Shown piece by piece: positions 1 through 11,224 of a DNA stretch of 64,000 nt. The first letter of the stretch is position 1. Every line of letters begins with the position of its first letter. Made by a program: the position numbers and the translations under genes. Origin of the DNA: Ectobius pallidus (Eukaryota; Arthropoda; Insecta; Blattodea; Ectobiidae); the NCBI GenBank assembly GCA_964059195.1, contig CAXKWD010000007.1, forward strand, positions 21,463,023 through 21,527,022. Reading direction: 5' to 3'. The notes under the pieces are model-generated. The model was not told the origin of the DNA. It saw only the letters and a program-made list of their open reading frames with translations, and searched no databases.

Positions 1-670
1 ATGATGAATAAACTAGTATTATCACACAAGTTTTTTTTTAAGTTTTTGGGTAATTTTTTTGTAGTTTTGTTGTCATTTTATAGCTCATTTTAAAAGTGTT
101 TTTAGGTTATCAGAGTCCTGGCCCTGATTATAATTCTTACAAAGTGGTCACTTCCATTTAATGAAACTGAAATGATAGAAAGGGAGAAAGACTGTTAATG
201 AGACTGGGAAAGTGATTAGTTCTGCCTGATTGAGTCGCTGTGGGGGTATTAAAAAGCTGCAGACGTGAATGCTCTCCTCGGATCATAGTGATTATATTTG
301 ATCCTGTTCTTACCAACGTTTTTGTGAGATGATTGCGACACTGTGCGTGGCTGCGTGCGACCTACCCTCCAAAAAACTTGTTTCTCATCGCTTGATTGAT
401 TTATATCTTGATTCATGATCTTCCTCAAATCCAAGAGTTCATCTAGCCAGCTCACGTCTTTCGTATATGAGAAGTCCGCCGTTCGTATGTAAATAATTGC
501 GACTGATGTTGGTTGTACTTATCTTCCTCTTCAGTAAAGATAACATCGACTCCGTTGCTAGATGCTTTGTCTACCCCTACTACCGTGCGCTCTTGCTGAC
601 GTCACACACAAGGGATCCGCATGCTCTTGCTCCACAAACGTCATCACAAGACGTAGTTGACTTCCCCTGG
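1..670. other. no gene recognised
   Basis: The stretch has only short ORFs on both strands without family motifs. The G+C content rises modestly around 300-660. I see no repeat shared with the rest of the window until the SINE fragment at 671. Confidence 0.5.
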
Positions 671-823
671 TATAGACACTGAACCCGAACTCCTGATAAT
701 GGCCTCGTAGCTAAAAGGAGTATAAATACTGCTGGAAAAAGACTAATTAGAGTCAATACGAATTATATAGTCACATTTAAGCTCGTTCTACATCGACAAA
801 CAATGGCTTCGTTGAATTGCTCC
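671..823 (+). repeat. 5'-truncated copy of long tRNA-derived SINE (family D)
   Basis: The segment matches the 3' third of the full-length copy at 6237-6664 almost base for base, from the motif TATAGACACTGAACC through AAAAGGAGTATAAATACTGC to GAATTGCTCC. The tRNA-like head is missing, so this is a 5'-truncated retrocopy. No target duplication is obvious. Confidence 0.7.
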
Positions 824-881
824 CTGCAAAACGAGTGAGCAATACTGGCTCTAAGTTGGTATCTCTAAGATTCTTACCATT

Positions 882-1955
882 ATTAAGTGCCAGTATGGTA
901 CTTTATGAGATTGTGTGTGGGGAGGGAAAATGTCTGTCCGTCCGCCCGTGTGTCTGTACGCGCGATAACTCAAATACGCTTAATCGGATTTTAATGCAAC
1001 TTGGTATATACATTCATAATGTTCATGGGAAGAACCCTATTGATAATGGACCAAATTGGTTGACCAGTACCGGAGTAAAACCCAATTTAGCGCCTATTTT
1101 AAAGACGCAATAGCTCAAATACGCTTTATCAGATTTTCATGAAACTTGGAATACCTATTTATAATGTCCATGGGAAGATGTCTATTGATATTGGACCAGA
1201 TCGGTTGGGCGGTACCGGAATAATGCCCAATTTAGTGCCTTTTTATGGTAATATATTACAAAGGCGTGGATAACTCAAATACGCTTTATCGGATTTTCTT
1301 GAAACTTGGTATACGAATTTATGACGTTTTTGGGTACAAGCCTATTGAATTAGGGCCAAATCGGTTGATCGGTACCGAAGTAACGCGCATATCAATATTA
1401 ATTTTGTAATCAATATTCTTTCAAGGCCCACAATGTAAGCTTATTAAAAAAACTTTACAAATTGCCAATCGTTTATTCATATTGTTAGCAGCCTTCATTG
1501 ATTTGTTTCTTCATAACGATGTCAGTGTGGCTAAATAATAACTTAAATAAACGATTTATAACAACTAGCCGTTGAATATTGATATTATAATGTGTATTCT
1601 ATGGTTATGTAGACTACCGATATTTACATTAGGCTATATTTTACTGTGAGTATTTTTCTTATCGTTCCTGTGCAGCAATATACCTAATGTAATTCCTGAC
1701 AGATAGATTTCATATGCTTATTATTCATTCATAACCTTTAAGGCTGCTTTAAATTGAAACAGAGATATCAGCGAATCGTAGGTCTATTGCATCATTATTA
1801 TTATTATTGCCGGCACATTTTGTTTTTGGAGTTAACTCGGATATCTATTACAAAAATAACTTTTATGCATGGGCCTATCATAATTGCGTGTATCACTGAT
1901 TAAAAAAAAACATACTGGCACTTGGTTATATCAGTTTACCTGATTTTATTTATTT
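882..1955 (+). mobile_element. GTCY-type interspersed repeat, long copy with three internal cores
   Basis: The element begins with ATTAAGTGCCAGTATGGTAC and a GTCTGTCCGTCCGCC-type microsatellite. It ends with ACTGATTAAAAAAAAAC, then CTGGCACTTGGTTATATC and CAGTTTACCTGATTTTATT. The same start and end are seen at 58008-58536 and 61342-62096, which fixes the outer limits. Unlike those copies it carries three tandem cores (963-1391) and about 440 bp of unrelated sequence (1392-1830). It has no long ORF. The (GTCY)n tract plus tandem cores resembles mini-me and pearl elements, usually regarded as non-autonomous Helitron/Helentron derivatives. That class assignment is inference. Confidence 0.6.
963..1391 (+). 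repeat. three imperfect tandem copies of a ~125-160 bp core
   Basis: Each unit begins with a variant of GATAACTCAAATACGCTTTA (963, 1109, 1269). It then contains a variant of GGACCAAATCGGTTGACCGG and ends near a degenerate AATTTAGTGCC (the third unit stops earlier). The other copies in the window carry one unit only, so the array expanded in this copy. Confidence 0.75.
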
Positions 1956-2235
1956 ATACAATTCATTTATACAAATACAACATACAACATAAGACCACCC
2001 GAATGAGCAACGCTCGTGCTCGGGCAGAGTTCAGTTCTTTACAATACCTAGTACACAATTAAAGAAACTATCTATCTACTCTTATACAATTCAACGGCCC
2101 TAAATAGCGTGCTTGCTCGCCCGCTTCGTGAGACATCGGGTATACTCGGCGATGTTCGTCTCTCGCAGTCTAAACTTTCATGACGACTACACAATTAGGA
2201 AGGAAACCCGTTTCTTTATTATATAAGGCCTAAGT
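1956..2235 (-). repeat. possible LINE 3' end (minus strand)
   Basis: Read on the minus strand, the segment ends in an A-rich tail with AAATAAATAAA, preceded by a moderately GC-rich block. That layout is typical of LINE 3' ends. No reverse-transcriptase motif is visible, so the class is uncertain. It directly abuts the GTCY element. Confidence 0.3.
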
Positions 2236-3099
2236 GAAATGAACACAATGAACAAATATTATAATTTTATTTTTACTTACAATTTTCATAGCTCTGAACC
2301 ACAAACATTTTTAATAATCTACCAGTGTAATTTTCTTAAAAAATCCTGGAGTCAATGAATAATGGCGGGCGAAGCTGGGGGCAACAGCTGTAAAATATTG
2401 ATGGTTTTATCTCTTGAAATATCGCTGATAATAATAATCCAAACAAACCATTCCTTCCCTTGAAACATTATATAATTTCTGAAAATTACACTGAATTGAT
2501 AAAATAATATTCACATCATATTCATGTCAATAAACAGCAGAGAAACAATACGTATTATGTGTTCACAGGTTCTGCATAATCGATTCTGATATAGTTTTCC
2601 CAGGGGGCGCTTTCATGTCGTGGAATGTACTCTAAAATAAAATAGGAAAATGGGAAGAACAATATTGAAATCCTGTGACATAAGAAATGAAGTGGTTCCT
2701 TAAATTTCTACAAAATTTCAGATTGAAGTAAATTTTAAACTAAAAACAAGATTTTTGATAAACTTGTTGAAATTTTTATTGTTCATATGTACTATTTCCG
2801 GATGTGACCTAATTATGGAATTATAGAGTCTTGGACCATAATAATTGCTATATTTAGCGCAAGAAGAGGTGTAGTATTTTGGTTCTCTATTAAGGGCAAT
2901 GTTTCATTTCTTCTAGTATTGTAGTTATGAGGATCAGATACATGTACGTTACGGTATTTGTGAAAGTATTTTAAAAGTGTGAGCTTATAAATTTGTTTTA
3001 CAGTCATAACATTAAATTCAGGAAATATCAAATCTGTTGGATACTTTATAGGCCTTTTGCATATCGCCTATGCACATCTCCTATTGTAGAATTATATTA
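2236..3099. other. AT-rich DNA without recognisable feature
   Basis: Only short ORFs are present (a 72-residue minus-strand one at 2813-3031 lacks any motif). There is no internal repeat. Confidence 0.5.
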
Positions 3100-3795
3100 C
3101 GAGGCGCGTCCATAAAGTAACTTTCCCTGGGGCCGTTTACAGAAACAAAACACAATTTGAAGGAAATATTATTGCAACAGACGCAGTCAGTGTTAAGCTA
3201 TGTTTCAACATATTCGCCACCGGAATTGAAACATTTATCTTACCGTGGCACCAACTTTTGAATACCTGTTTCGTAGAAGTGTGCCGTCTGAGATTTGACC
3301 CACCGTGCGACAACAACCTTCCTCTCTCTGTCATTCTCTATCATTCTTTGTCATTTCGTGAGGTGTTGGAAAAGGTGAAAATCACTAGGAGCGAGGTGCG
3401 GGCTTTAGGGTGAATGTTTAAACACCTCCCAGTCGAACATCTGCAGGAGACTTGCTAGGAGGTGTTTAAACATCCACCCTACAGCCCGGACTTCGCTCCC
3501 AGTGATTTCCATCTTTTCCTACACCTAAAGAAATGACAGGGAATTTCAGAGAATGACAGAGAGGCGGAGATGTTTGTCACACAGTGGCTCAAATTTCTGG
3601 CGGCAGACTTCTACGACACAGGTGATCAAAAGTTGGTTCCACAGAATGACAAATGTTTCAGTTCCGGTGGCGATATCTTAAAAAAAAGCTGAACGCTTGC
3701 TGTATCTTTTGGAATATAGGCTATATTATGTCCATGCAATTGTGATTTGTTTCTATAAATGGCCCAAGGGAAACTTGCTTTATGGACGCTCCTCG
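3100..3795. mobile_element. palindromic mariner remnant (inverted dimer of 3' ends)
   Basis: Both ends carry the same outward-facing sequence. CGAGGCGCGTCCATAAAGTA starts at 3100, and its counterpart CGAGGAGCGTCCATAAAGCA reads inward from 3795. Each end is flanked by TA, the mariner target. The arms stay complementary for about 300 bp around a short loop near 3430-3450. Reading outward from the centre on the plus strand, codons around 3480-3530 give a block ending YSPDFAPSDFHLFLHLKK, the last catalytic-aspartate region of a mariner transposase. The left arm shows a degenerate version on the minus strand. The N-terminal two thirds of a transposase are absent, and both arms have stops or frameshifts, so it is dead. 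Confidence 0.75.
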
Positions 3796-4667
3796 TATTT
3801 TAAAAGGACTGCAAGTAACAAAGTCCCTTTTGTCCCGGCTGTCCTGGTCTTCAGTTGACTGTCCAGTTGTCCCAACAAATTTCATCCGGGATGCGAATTT
3901 TGAAGATGCATTTACTGTGTATTTACTGAGATGTTCAGTCGAAGGAATTCGTAATTAAAAGGTAGCGAAATACTTACTGTCAGTGAGCTGAAAAAGTGAC
4001 CTCGCTACTTCAAGGGCATTTAGTCATGGATCTTATCATAGGAGTCATAGGAGATACGACGGACATTCACTTACGTAGAATAATCTCTCCTCCCTCCCCC
4101 CCACGGAATATCCGATCTTCTGAATATTGATGCATCGAAATATTTTATTACAAAAAGGATGGGAGGAATGAGTAGATTACTTATTAATTTTGGTAGCAAG
4201 AACTCAAACACGTAATATCTTTTACTGCCTTAACGTATAAATGCTTCTATGCCTTTCTCTGAATTATATCGCCTTTGTGGCGTCTATAACATCAAATTCC
4301 CAGGAAGTGCAGAAGTGTGTTTCATGTAATTAACATCCTCATCATAATACGTACGAGTTTTCAATTCTGTAGAATTAATTAGGTACATATGCAGGCTTAT
4401 ATTGTTTAGAACAAAACAAAATGTTACATACAGTGTGTTTCACGTATGAGTTGGTCAATCATGCCGGTTTCTGTGTCGCGGTGGTCACAGCTCTAACTCC
4501 CGGGCGATCGGGTGAAACATCGACGCTAATAAAGCCGCTAATGGTGCAATGATTGAGGTTCTAACAATTAGGCTACAGTTAAAATTACAATGAAAATAAC
4601 TATGATGTTGGAAATATCTTCCACACTTGCATCTTGTCTTTAGAATTTTCTAATATATGGATGGTTT
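3796..4667. other. no gene recognised
   Basis: The sequence is AT-rich with a short C-rich run near 4090-4102. I see no ORF, inverted repeat or dispersed repeat. Confidence 0.45.
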
Positions 4668-4850
4668 GACCTAGTAGTAGTAGTAAGTATTGTGCCTTCC
4701 GGCAGGTTTTCAAACTTGGTACGCGAATTTTGTTTTCCAAAACTGTCTATCCTCTGCTTCCTCCTTCAGCATCCAATATTTCCGCTTTTCCCTTAAATCG
4801 TCCAACAGCTGAATTCTATACGCTTTATTATTCAACTTCAAATTCTGGTG
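4668..4850 (-). pseudogene. LINE ORF C-terminus with ACT-rich tail (fragment)
   Basis: On the minus strand, from about 4836 down to 4715, one frame reads LNNKAYRIQLLDDLREKRKY followed by WMLKEEAEDRQFWKTKFAYQV and a stop. It is followed by a short 3' UTR and (ACT)n near 4674-4684. This charged, coiled-coil-like end directly before a trinucleotide tail resembles the 3' part of insect LINE-derived repeats. The upstream part is missing. The clade cannot be told from this fragment. Confidence 0.45.
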
Positions 4851-4924
4851 AAATATCACAAGAGAAATTAATTTATCTCGGAAGCTGAACTTATGCGCGT
4901 GAAATAAATTTTCCTAAAAAGGTG

Positions 4925-5115
4925 CCAGTGTTGTGTGGATGCACACACAAACACACACAGACATGTGTCTGAAAAGAGTATTTTTGGATTAATGGGGACT
5001 TCAAAACATGTACTTATGTTAAAAACTCAACTTCGAATTTGGGGGTCGAAAATAATACTTCCCCTACCTGTAGTAGCTACCCATGGTACGGGCAGAGCAA
5101 GTATGTATATTTTTT
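4925..5115 (+). repeat. interspersed repeat family G, short copy
   Basis: It shares with 36730-37200 a CA/CAGACA-rich segment, then GTATTTTTGGATT, AAAAACTCAACTTCGAATTT, GGGTCGAAAA and GGTACGGGCAGAG. The CAGA tract is the complement of GTCT, so this may be another member of the GTCY/mini-me-like group. Only the 3' half is present here. Confidence 0.55.
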
Positions 5116-5275
5116 CTCTGATGACTTTGCAAATCAAGCAAATCAAGCAATAATCCCAGTAATAAGTGCAAGTAAGATTTAAATGCCAAGGTGTGAGTTA
5201 AACTAAATGAAAATAAGATTTAGCGTGACATGGCACAGGAAGATCATGCAGTATAGACGTCCAGTTAGTTATAAC

Positions 5276-5938
5276 TAGGGACCGGATTCTTAGGTTTTTA
5301 CCTATTTTTCCCTTAGTACTTCCAAAACAAAAAGCGCTCATACACTTTTTCGATTCATGTCCATAGGATTCACCCACATTAATTCTGTGGTACCCAAAAA
5401 TACCTAAATGGGGTATAAAAACCTAAATATACCTAAACGGGATATAAAACCTAAAATATCTATTTTAGGCTACTTTTTTTTTTTTTTTGGTCAGTTGAGG
5501 AATTGACATTTTGCGGAGAGACAATAATTTTTGTCGGGTTGAAATTAATACCACCAGCGTTTCGTTTAACCTATTATCGTCTAGGATGGACAGTATCAAG
5601 AGAGGAAGTGTAAGAGTACCGGCGTATTCCTTACTGTAACCAGGAAATATGAGGCAATCTTATTTTCACTACTTCTTTTGATTGTTTATGCTTTCTTTCT
5701 TCAATTGTATAGGCCTAATATTGTCCTAAAGCAAGTTTACACAAATTTAAGTCAATTTTGTTAAGTTAAACTTTAAAAGTATTATGTATAGAATCCTATG
5801 TAGCACATTCAAATTTATTAACCAATTATTCTACCCGAAAACGATATTTTGGAGAAAAAACCTAAAAAAAAAAAAAACTATTTCACCTAATGGAAAACCT
5901 AAAACAGTGTTTTTAAAAACCTAAAAATCCGGTCCCTA
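5276..5938. mobile_element. hAT-like non-autonomous DNA transposon with 8-bp TSD
   Basis: The termini are inverted repeats: TAGGGACCGGATTCTTAGGT at 5276 and its near-complement ending at 5938 (TAGGGACCGGATTTTTAGGT read inward). The 8-bp direct repeat GTTATAAC flanks the element perfectly (5268-5275 and 5939-5946), as expected for the hAT superfamily. The interior is AT-rich with repeated AACCTAAA/AAACCTAAAA words near both ends, a poly-T run (about 5475-5488) and no transposase ORF. The target word resembles that of the element at 43627-44347. Confidence 0.8.
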
Positions 5939-6236
5939 GTTATAACTTATAACGTTATAAGGAATTGGTCACCTTCAGACTCTCAGGCTTTGAGGACTGA
6001 ACACTTATTGTATAGGTAGGCTACTTCTGCATGCTGGCTGCAAACGGGATGGGTCGCCTAAAAGTTGAAAGATCCAGATACCCAGTACTGCTCATGTTCT
6101 TTTGGTCATCGCTTGCATACACAATATAACATATAATTAAGTTGTTAAAATTCCTAGTATTTTGTTTAAGCTTCTAATATTTCTCATTAAATCGCATGGA
6201 GAGCCGATTCTGGGTACACTAGGTTATTTGTCAAAT

Positions 6237-6664
6237 GACCGAGCGAGCTGGCCGGTCGTGACTTGCATTCGGGAGGTCGCCGGTTCAAATCCCGTGGTCG
6301 GCAAATTAACATGGGTTTTTCATGTTTTCCCAGGCGTAAAAGTAAATGCAGAATTAGATATTTTCATATCATGAATCATCCTCAACGTTTCATCATGTAT
6401 CATATCCATTTAAATTAATATCAGTTGAAATTTATTCCATAAAATACGGCAACTATGGAAAGTTAGTTGACAATAAATGGTTCCATGGCCTACCCTACCG
6501 TATAGACACTGAACCTGAACTCCTGATAATGGCCTCGTAGCTAAAAGGAGTATAAATACTGCTGAAAAAAAAAACTAATTGGAGTCAATACGGATTACAT
6601 AATCATATTTAAGCACGTTCTACATCAACAAACAAAATGGCTTCTTTCGTTGAATTGCTCCTGT
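6237..6664 (+). mobile_element. full-length long tRNA-derived SINE (family D)
   Basis: The head at 6237-6305 resembles a tRNA: an A-box-like region near GAGCTGGCCGGTCG and a B box GGTTCAAATCCC. It is followed by a CATGGGTTTTTCATG stem and a long AT-rich body ending at GAATTGCTCC. The body and end are confirmed by the truncated copy at 671-823, and the head and much of the body by 53785-54214. An internal A-run follows AAATACTGC. It would be transcribed by RNA polymerase III and mobilised by a LINE (family knowledge). Confidence 0.75.
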
Positions 6665-6869
6665 GGGTTGTCTTATGTCTGTATAGTCCCAAACATAGGT
6701 TTTTTTTCGCTTATGGCATTTGTTTGATTTTGTTATTACGAAAATCAGAATAATTTCATCCTTCTTTCAAGTACTTCGTTTTTAACAGGCGAAGTGACAT
6801 CCCACTATGTTTTTAAATGATTTGCTTGACATTATTTATTAACGAATGTCATCGAATACTTACAAAATT

Positions 6870-6950
6870 AGTTCTCTACCGGGAGACAAACTCACAATCT
6901 TCGGTACAGAAAGTAGAGACCTTACCTCTGCGCCAGAGGTGAAATAAATT
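6870..6950 (-). repeat. degenerate tRNA-like segment
   Basis: Read on the minus strand, CTGGCGCAGAGGTAAGG is A-box-like. About 40 bases later come GTGAGTTTGTCTCCC and a closing GGTAGAG. A cloverleaf would be poor, so this looks like a decayed SINE head rather than a tRNA gene. Confidence 0.3.
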
Positions 6951-7006
6951 ATTAGGATCGTATTTTAGGTCCTTATATCTTAGATTTTCTATACCTACAG
7001 CTAAAT

Positions 7007-7051
7007 AGTCGATAGTTTAGTCGATAGTTTAATCGATAGTTTAGTCGATGG
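7007..7051 (+). repeat. 12-bp tandem repeat, nearly four units
   Basis: The unit AGTCGATAGTTT recurs with one change (AATCGATAGTTT) in the third unit, and the last is cut short. The local array is rich in ATCGAT-like words. Confidence 0.8.
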
Positions 7052-8332
7052 ACAAGCGAGGTATTATACAAAAAAAACTATCCCTAAATTGAACCTTGGA
7101 CACTAGCCAAGACCAAAGAATAATATAAATATACAGTAATAGTTTGGTTCATTCTAAGCTATAAGAACCTGAAAATCAGTTCTCTATTCATTATAGATAT
7201 CTCGACCTCTTATGAATAAACATCCCTTGTGTGCACCGCGCTTTGGTACGAACAAGAGTCGGCTCATCTTTTTTTGCAGCCGGCTGTACATCTTGAAAGT
7301 ACTAGTACTATATGTAAAGTAGTCTACATTGCTAGTAAATAATATTACTAAGATGACGTGCAATGCAATGGACTCAGTAAAGTTCATAAAAATGGAAATA
7401 CCTGCATGTTAGGGCAAAAGACTTGCCTTTTAATGTTGTTTTGGAAGGCCAACACTTCTTTTAAAATGTGTGTGGCATAAAGTATAGGCTCAATTTCTTG
7501 TTTCCGACAAAAACAAGCTTAAAAGGTATATTCATGGGAACATAGGATCACTAAGCGGAGGATTTCCAGCGCTTGAATATCATGTCTTACTCCATGTAAT
7601 TAAAATACAAGAAAATAATAAGCGCTGCCAGCCACCGCGCATGCTCTGTACGACCTTCGCCCTTTCGTTCCCGCGTGTCTTCATAAAATTGCGCTCCGAG
7701 AAAACTCAGTGTCATGGTTATATAATTCATACCCTGCCAGATATCTGAATTATGTCCGAATTTTGTCGACTTGAAATTCCAGAAATTTAGCAAGGACTCT
7801 CCAGGCACGCAAGAGCTAGTGCCAGGGTCATGGACTGTACCTGGGAATTCTTCAGTTGATGAAAAGGTTAACACTTAGTAACAAGGAACAAAAACCTGTA
7901 TTCGAGTTTAATGTGCAATGACTGGTTTGTTAGGCATGAAATAATAAACGTGGGTTCCTAGTGTCCATAACTTCTAAACAACTCATCTGCTCTTCATTAG
8001 ATTTGAAATAGAGAGCTTTCGAACCGAAGTAACATGTGTGTATTATGTATGTAAATTAAGTGGTCTAGCAGAAGATTTAGAGGACAGATTCTGTGAGCTC
8101 ACTACACTTTCATTTGTTACTTCTTCCTTGTTCGTGTCGCGGAGGATGGTTGGAGAATTCAAGGCCGGCTGTAGTGAACTCACTGGAGAGGAGATATTGA
8201 AGGTTACTGATAAAGAGGTATTATTTACTTACTCAATGGCAATAGACAGTGACAATTCCTAAGCTTTATGGAATCCGGAGGTTCATTGCAGCGCTTACCT
8301 GTGCCCGAAATTCAACCCTAATCTGTGCAAAC
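7052..8332. other. no gene recognised; GC-richer patch near 7610-7840
   Basis: A minus-strand ORF of 95 residues (7587-7874) and a plus-strand ORF of 74 residues (8038-8262) lie here. Neither shows a domain motif or a convincing splice-site pair. I treat both as chance or unproven. Confidence 0.4.
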
Positions 8333-9523
8333 TTAACTATCCCTCGAAAATCCTGCTACCCTTAAATATATCCTAATATTGTCCTCCCACCTAAGTCTAG
8401 GTCTTCCAAGTGATCTTTTCCCTTCGGGTCTCCCAGTCAATACTTTTGAGATTTGTCTTTTCTCCCTCATGCGCGCAACATGTCCAGCCCATTTCATACT
8501 CCGTGATTTAATTACCCTTTCCATATCCGGTGACGAGTACAGGTTATGAAGCTCGTCGTTATGCAGTTTTCTCCAGTCCCTATTTTCATCTCTCCTAGGC
8601 CCAAATATTTTCCTAAGCACCCTGTTTTTTATTATATTCTTCCCATGTCTCACATCCATATAATACAACCAGCAGGATAATTGTCTTTAAATTTTTATTT
8701 TTTAATTTCTGGACAGAAGCCAAGAAGATAAGATTTTTTGAAATGCATAAAAGTAGGCATATCCTAATTTGAGTGTACACTTACATCTACCTTAACATTA
8801 TGTGAAGGCTATCTCTAATTATTGCTCCCAGATATTTGAATTTCTCCAATTGTTCGAACGATTTACCGGCTATTCTAATATTTCGTAGCGCATTGTTTTG
8901 ACGTTTCATGACCATATTCTTAGTTTTTCCTGTATTAATTTCCAATCCAACATTCCTGCAGGCATAGAAAAAACTTTCTGCATTTCTCTCGATTGTGTTT
9001 ATGTCATCGCCCAACAAGCAATCGTCATCTGCATATAAGCTAAAATCGGGTGACTGCCATTTAATTCTAGGCCTAACTTGTTTTCCTGACCTTTTCTAAT
9101 GGCATATTTCAAAGGGAAATTAAAAAGTAAAGGCGATAGTGCATCTCCTTGCTTCAAGCCGCTTCTAATAACACACCTATCTGATATAAATTTCTCTACC
9201 CTGACTCTGCTATAGGTTTCATTTAGCACATTTTGATCAGCGTAACTAACTTCTTTGGTATCCCAAAATAAATGAGGATAACGTATAATTTGTCTCGCCT
9301 AACTGAATCGTATGTCTTTTTAAAATCTATGTATACCTGGTGAACAGACTTATTATATTCCCACATTTTCTCCAAGATTTGGGAATGGTCGATATATTTC
9401 GCCTAAGTTCACATTGATAATCTCCAATGATTTTGTCCGCATATGGGAGTAATCTTGACAGAAGTATATTAGACAAAATTTTGTATGATATTGATAAGAG
9501 AGAAATTCCTCAACAGTTATTAA
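8333..9523 (-). pseudogene. non-LTR retrotransposon reverse transcriptase, broken and 5'-truncated
   Basis: On the minus strand the RT blocks appear in order but in shifting frames. GISLLSISYKILSNILLSRL comes first (about 9510-9450), then GDYQC (about 9420). YIDFKKTYDSVRRD (about 9335-9294) has the first catalytic aspartate. SGLKQGDALSPLLFN follows (about 9160-9117), then a YADD box near 9033-9020 disrupted by a two-base AT insertion. LEINTGKTKNMVM and KFKYLGAII follow (8940-8815). A deletion around 8670-8780 removes about 30 residues. The C-terminus keeps NRVLRKIFGPRRDENRDW, SRSMKWAGHVARM and GRPRLRWEDN, typical of this LINE group in insects. There is no ORF1 or endonuclease. I cannot assign the clade with certainty. 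It is dead. Confidence 0.85.
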
Positions 9524-10591
9524 GATAGATAAAGAAGTATCGATAGATAAAGAGGTATTAAGGGTACAAATTTGGAATTAGAGCAATTTGTATATTGCGT
9601 TTGCAGGCCTATATTAAGTTGTCTTGCAAGAAACTGTATGTAATACATCACATCACACCTCTCATATCTGAGGAAAAAATCTCTTCTTTCCTAACGAGGA
9701 ATGATTACCAATTTAGGGACAATCAATGATAAGATCATTATTGTAATCTTGGAGCTACATGGCTTACGGTAAATGTTCTTACTTGTTACGTTATCCAATC
9801 AAAATACGATATAAGAAATTTAGTTTCTAAGGGAAGCTCTAAACAACATACAAGCACATTTTTCTTCAAACTACTTTTTTCACTATTTCAGATTTTTGTA
9901 ATGTGTATTTTCAGATATACCATAAGACAATATTTTTAAATGTAATTATTTCATTGAAAGTGTTGGTTATGGATGGAATGAATATACTGTAAATGGGGTT
10001 AAAGAATACGAGGGGTAGGGCATAAGACATGTGCAAATTTGATTTGTCTCAAGAGCACCCCAATTTCTAATATTATAAGAATGAATTTGGGAACGAATAG
10101 CATAATCATTTATACTCTCCTTAATAAAAAATGCTCTCCTTAATAAAATAAATAGGAAGCATGTAGCATTCAAACACCAGTGTAAACAAAAGTGTCATAA
10201 CCCATAGGTTGAGCATTATCGATAATATTCCATTCCTCCATTTAACTGTATATAGCATCTGTTGTGCTTTTTCCTGTTTCAGAGACTCAAGGTCAGTCAG
10301 TCCAAGCAAGAAAATTGTTTCCCTCACGGGGTCTTGCAGTTTCAGAATTAGATTAAACTACAGTGCTAAATACTAATCTAGTAATAAGCTGATTAAAAAT
10401 CAATATTGACAAAAGTGTTGTTTGTTAAAATAATTGAAAGCAACAGGACTCCGAGCTGTTGAATGAAAAAAAAAAACATGTGTTTCCATCCGAAAAAATT
10501 AGATGTAACAAAAAACCAGTTAGTATGATACTTCAAAAATAGTATTTTAATTCATATCTATGGTTAATGAGCATCGCCTACTAGTTGTAGG
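9524..10591. other. AT-rich DNA, nothing recognised
   Basis: Two overlapping minus-strand ORFs of 68 codons (9967-10327) are AT-rich and have no motif. No repeat from elsewhere in the window matches. Confidence 0.45.
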
Positions 10592-10760
10592 TAACAAAAA
10601 GGTGAAAATTGTATATAGTGCATTTTAACAAATAATTATTGACGAAAAAGGTGAGAATTGTATATAAATTTTAACAAATAATTATTAACAAAAAAGGGGA
10701 AAATAGATATAGGCCTAGTACATTTTAACAAATATTTAGTAGATAAAAAATTAACAAATG
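10592..10760 (+). repeat. degenerate ~55-60 bp tandem repeat, about three units
   Basis: Each unit reads approximately AAAAAGGTGAAAATTGTATA, then a spacer, then ATTTTAACAAATAATTATT. The third unit carries an insertion containing AGGCCT. Confidence 0.65.
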
Positions 10761-11224
10761 GCTTACAAGAAAGGGAAAGTCACACTGTATACAGAAAGAA
10801 AATAATGTACTTGAAATGGTTCATTATCTATGATATAAACAAATAAATAATCTACTTTTAATTGTTAATGTAGATTCTTCTTAGATCGGCATCCTTTCTT
10901 ACCAATATTCACTACATACCAATATTCACTACGGTAAGGTTGAAATAGATCCCGAGTTCGTAGTTATTTTGACTGGCCTAACAGAAGTTAGGGGTGCCTA
11001 GGCCGCCACTACGAAAATAAAATTGAGCCACCGTAGTATCCCTGGGTACCTGCTTCAGCTTATGCACAATTATTCTGAAAATTCTGATTGTGTATTTTAT
11101 TTTTATTTTTAGAAATGGAATTCTTTTTAGGAAAAGATATAACAAATATAATATAATAATACAAATATTTTTTTTTCGCCAAATGGACGCATAAAAGTAT
11201 TGTAATATATATATATATATATAT

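Noticed and set aside
8038..8262. 74-codon ORF as a real gene
   Set aside because: No motif, no splice signals in register and no start context.
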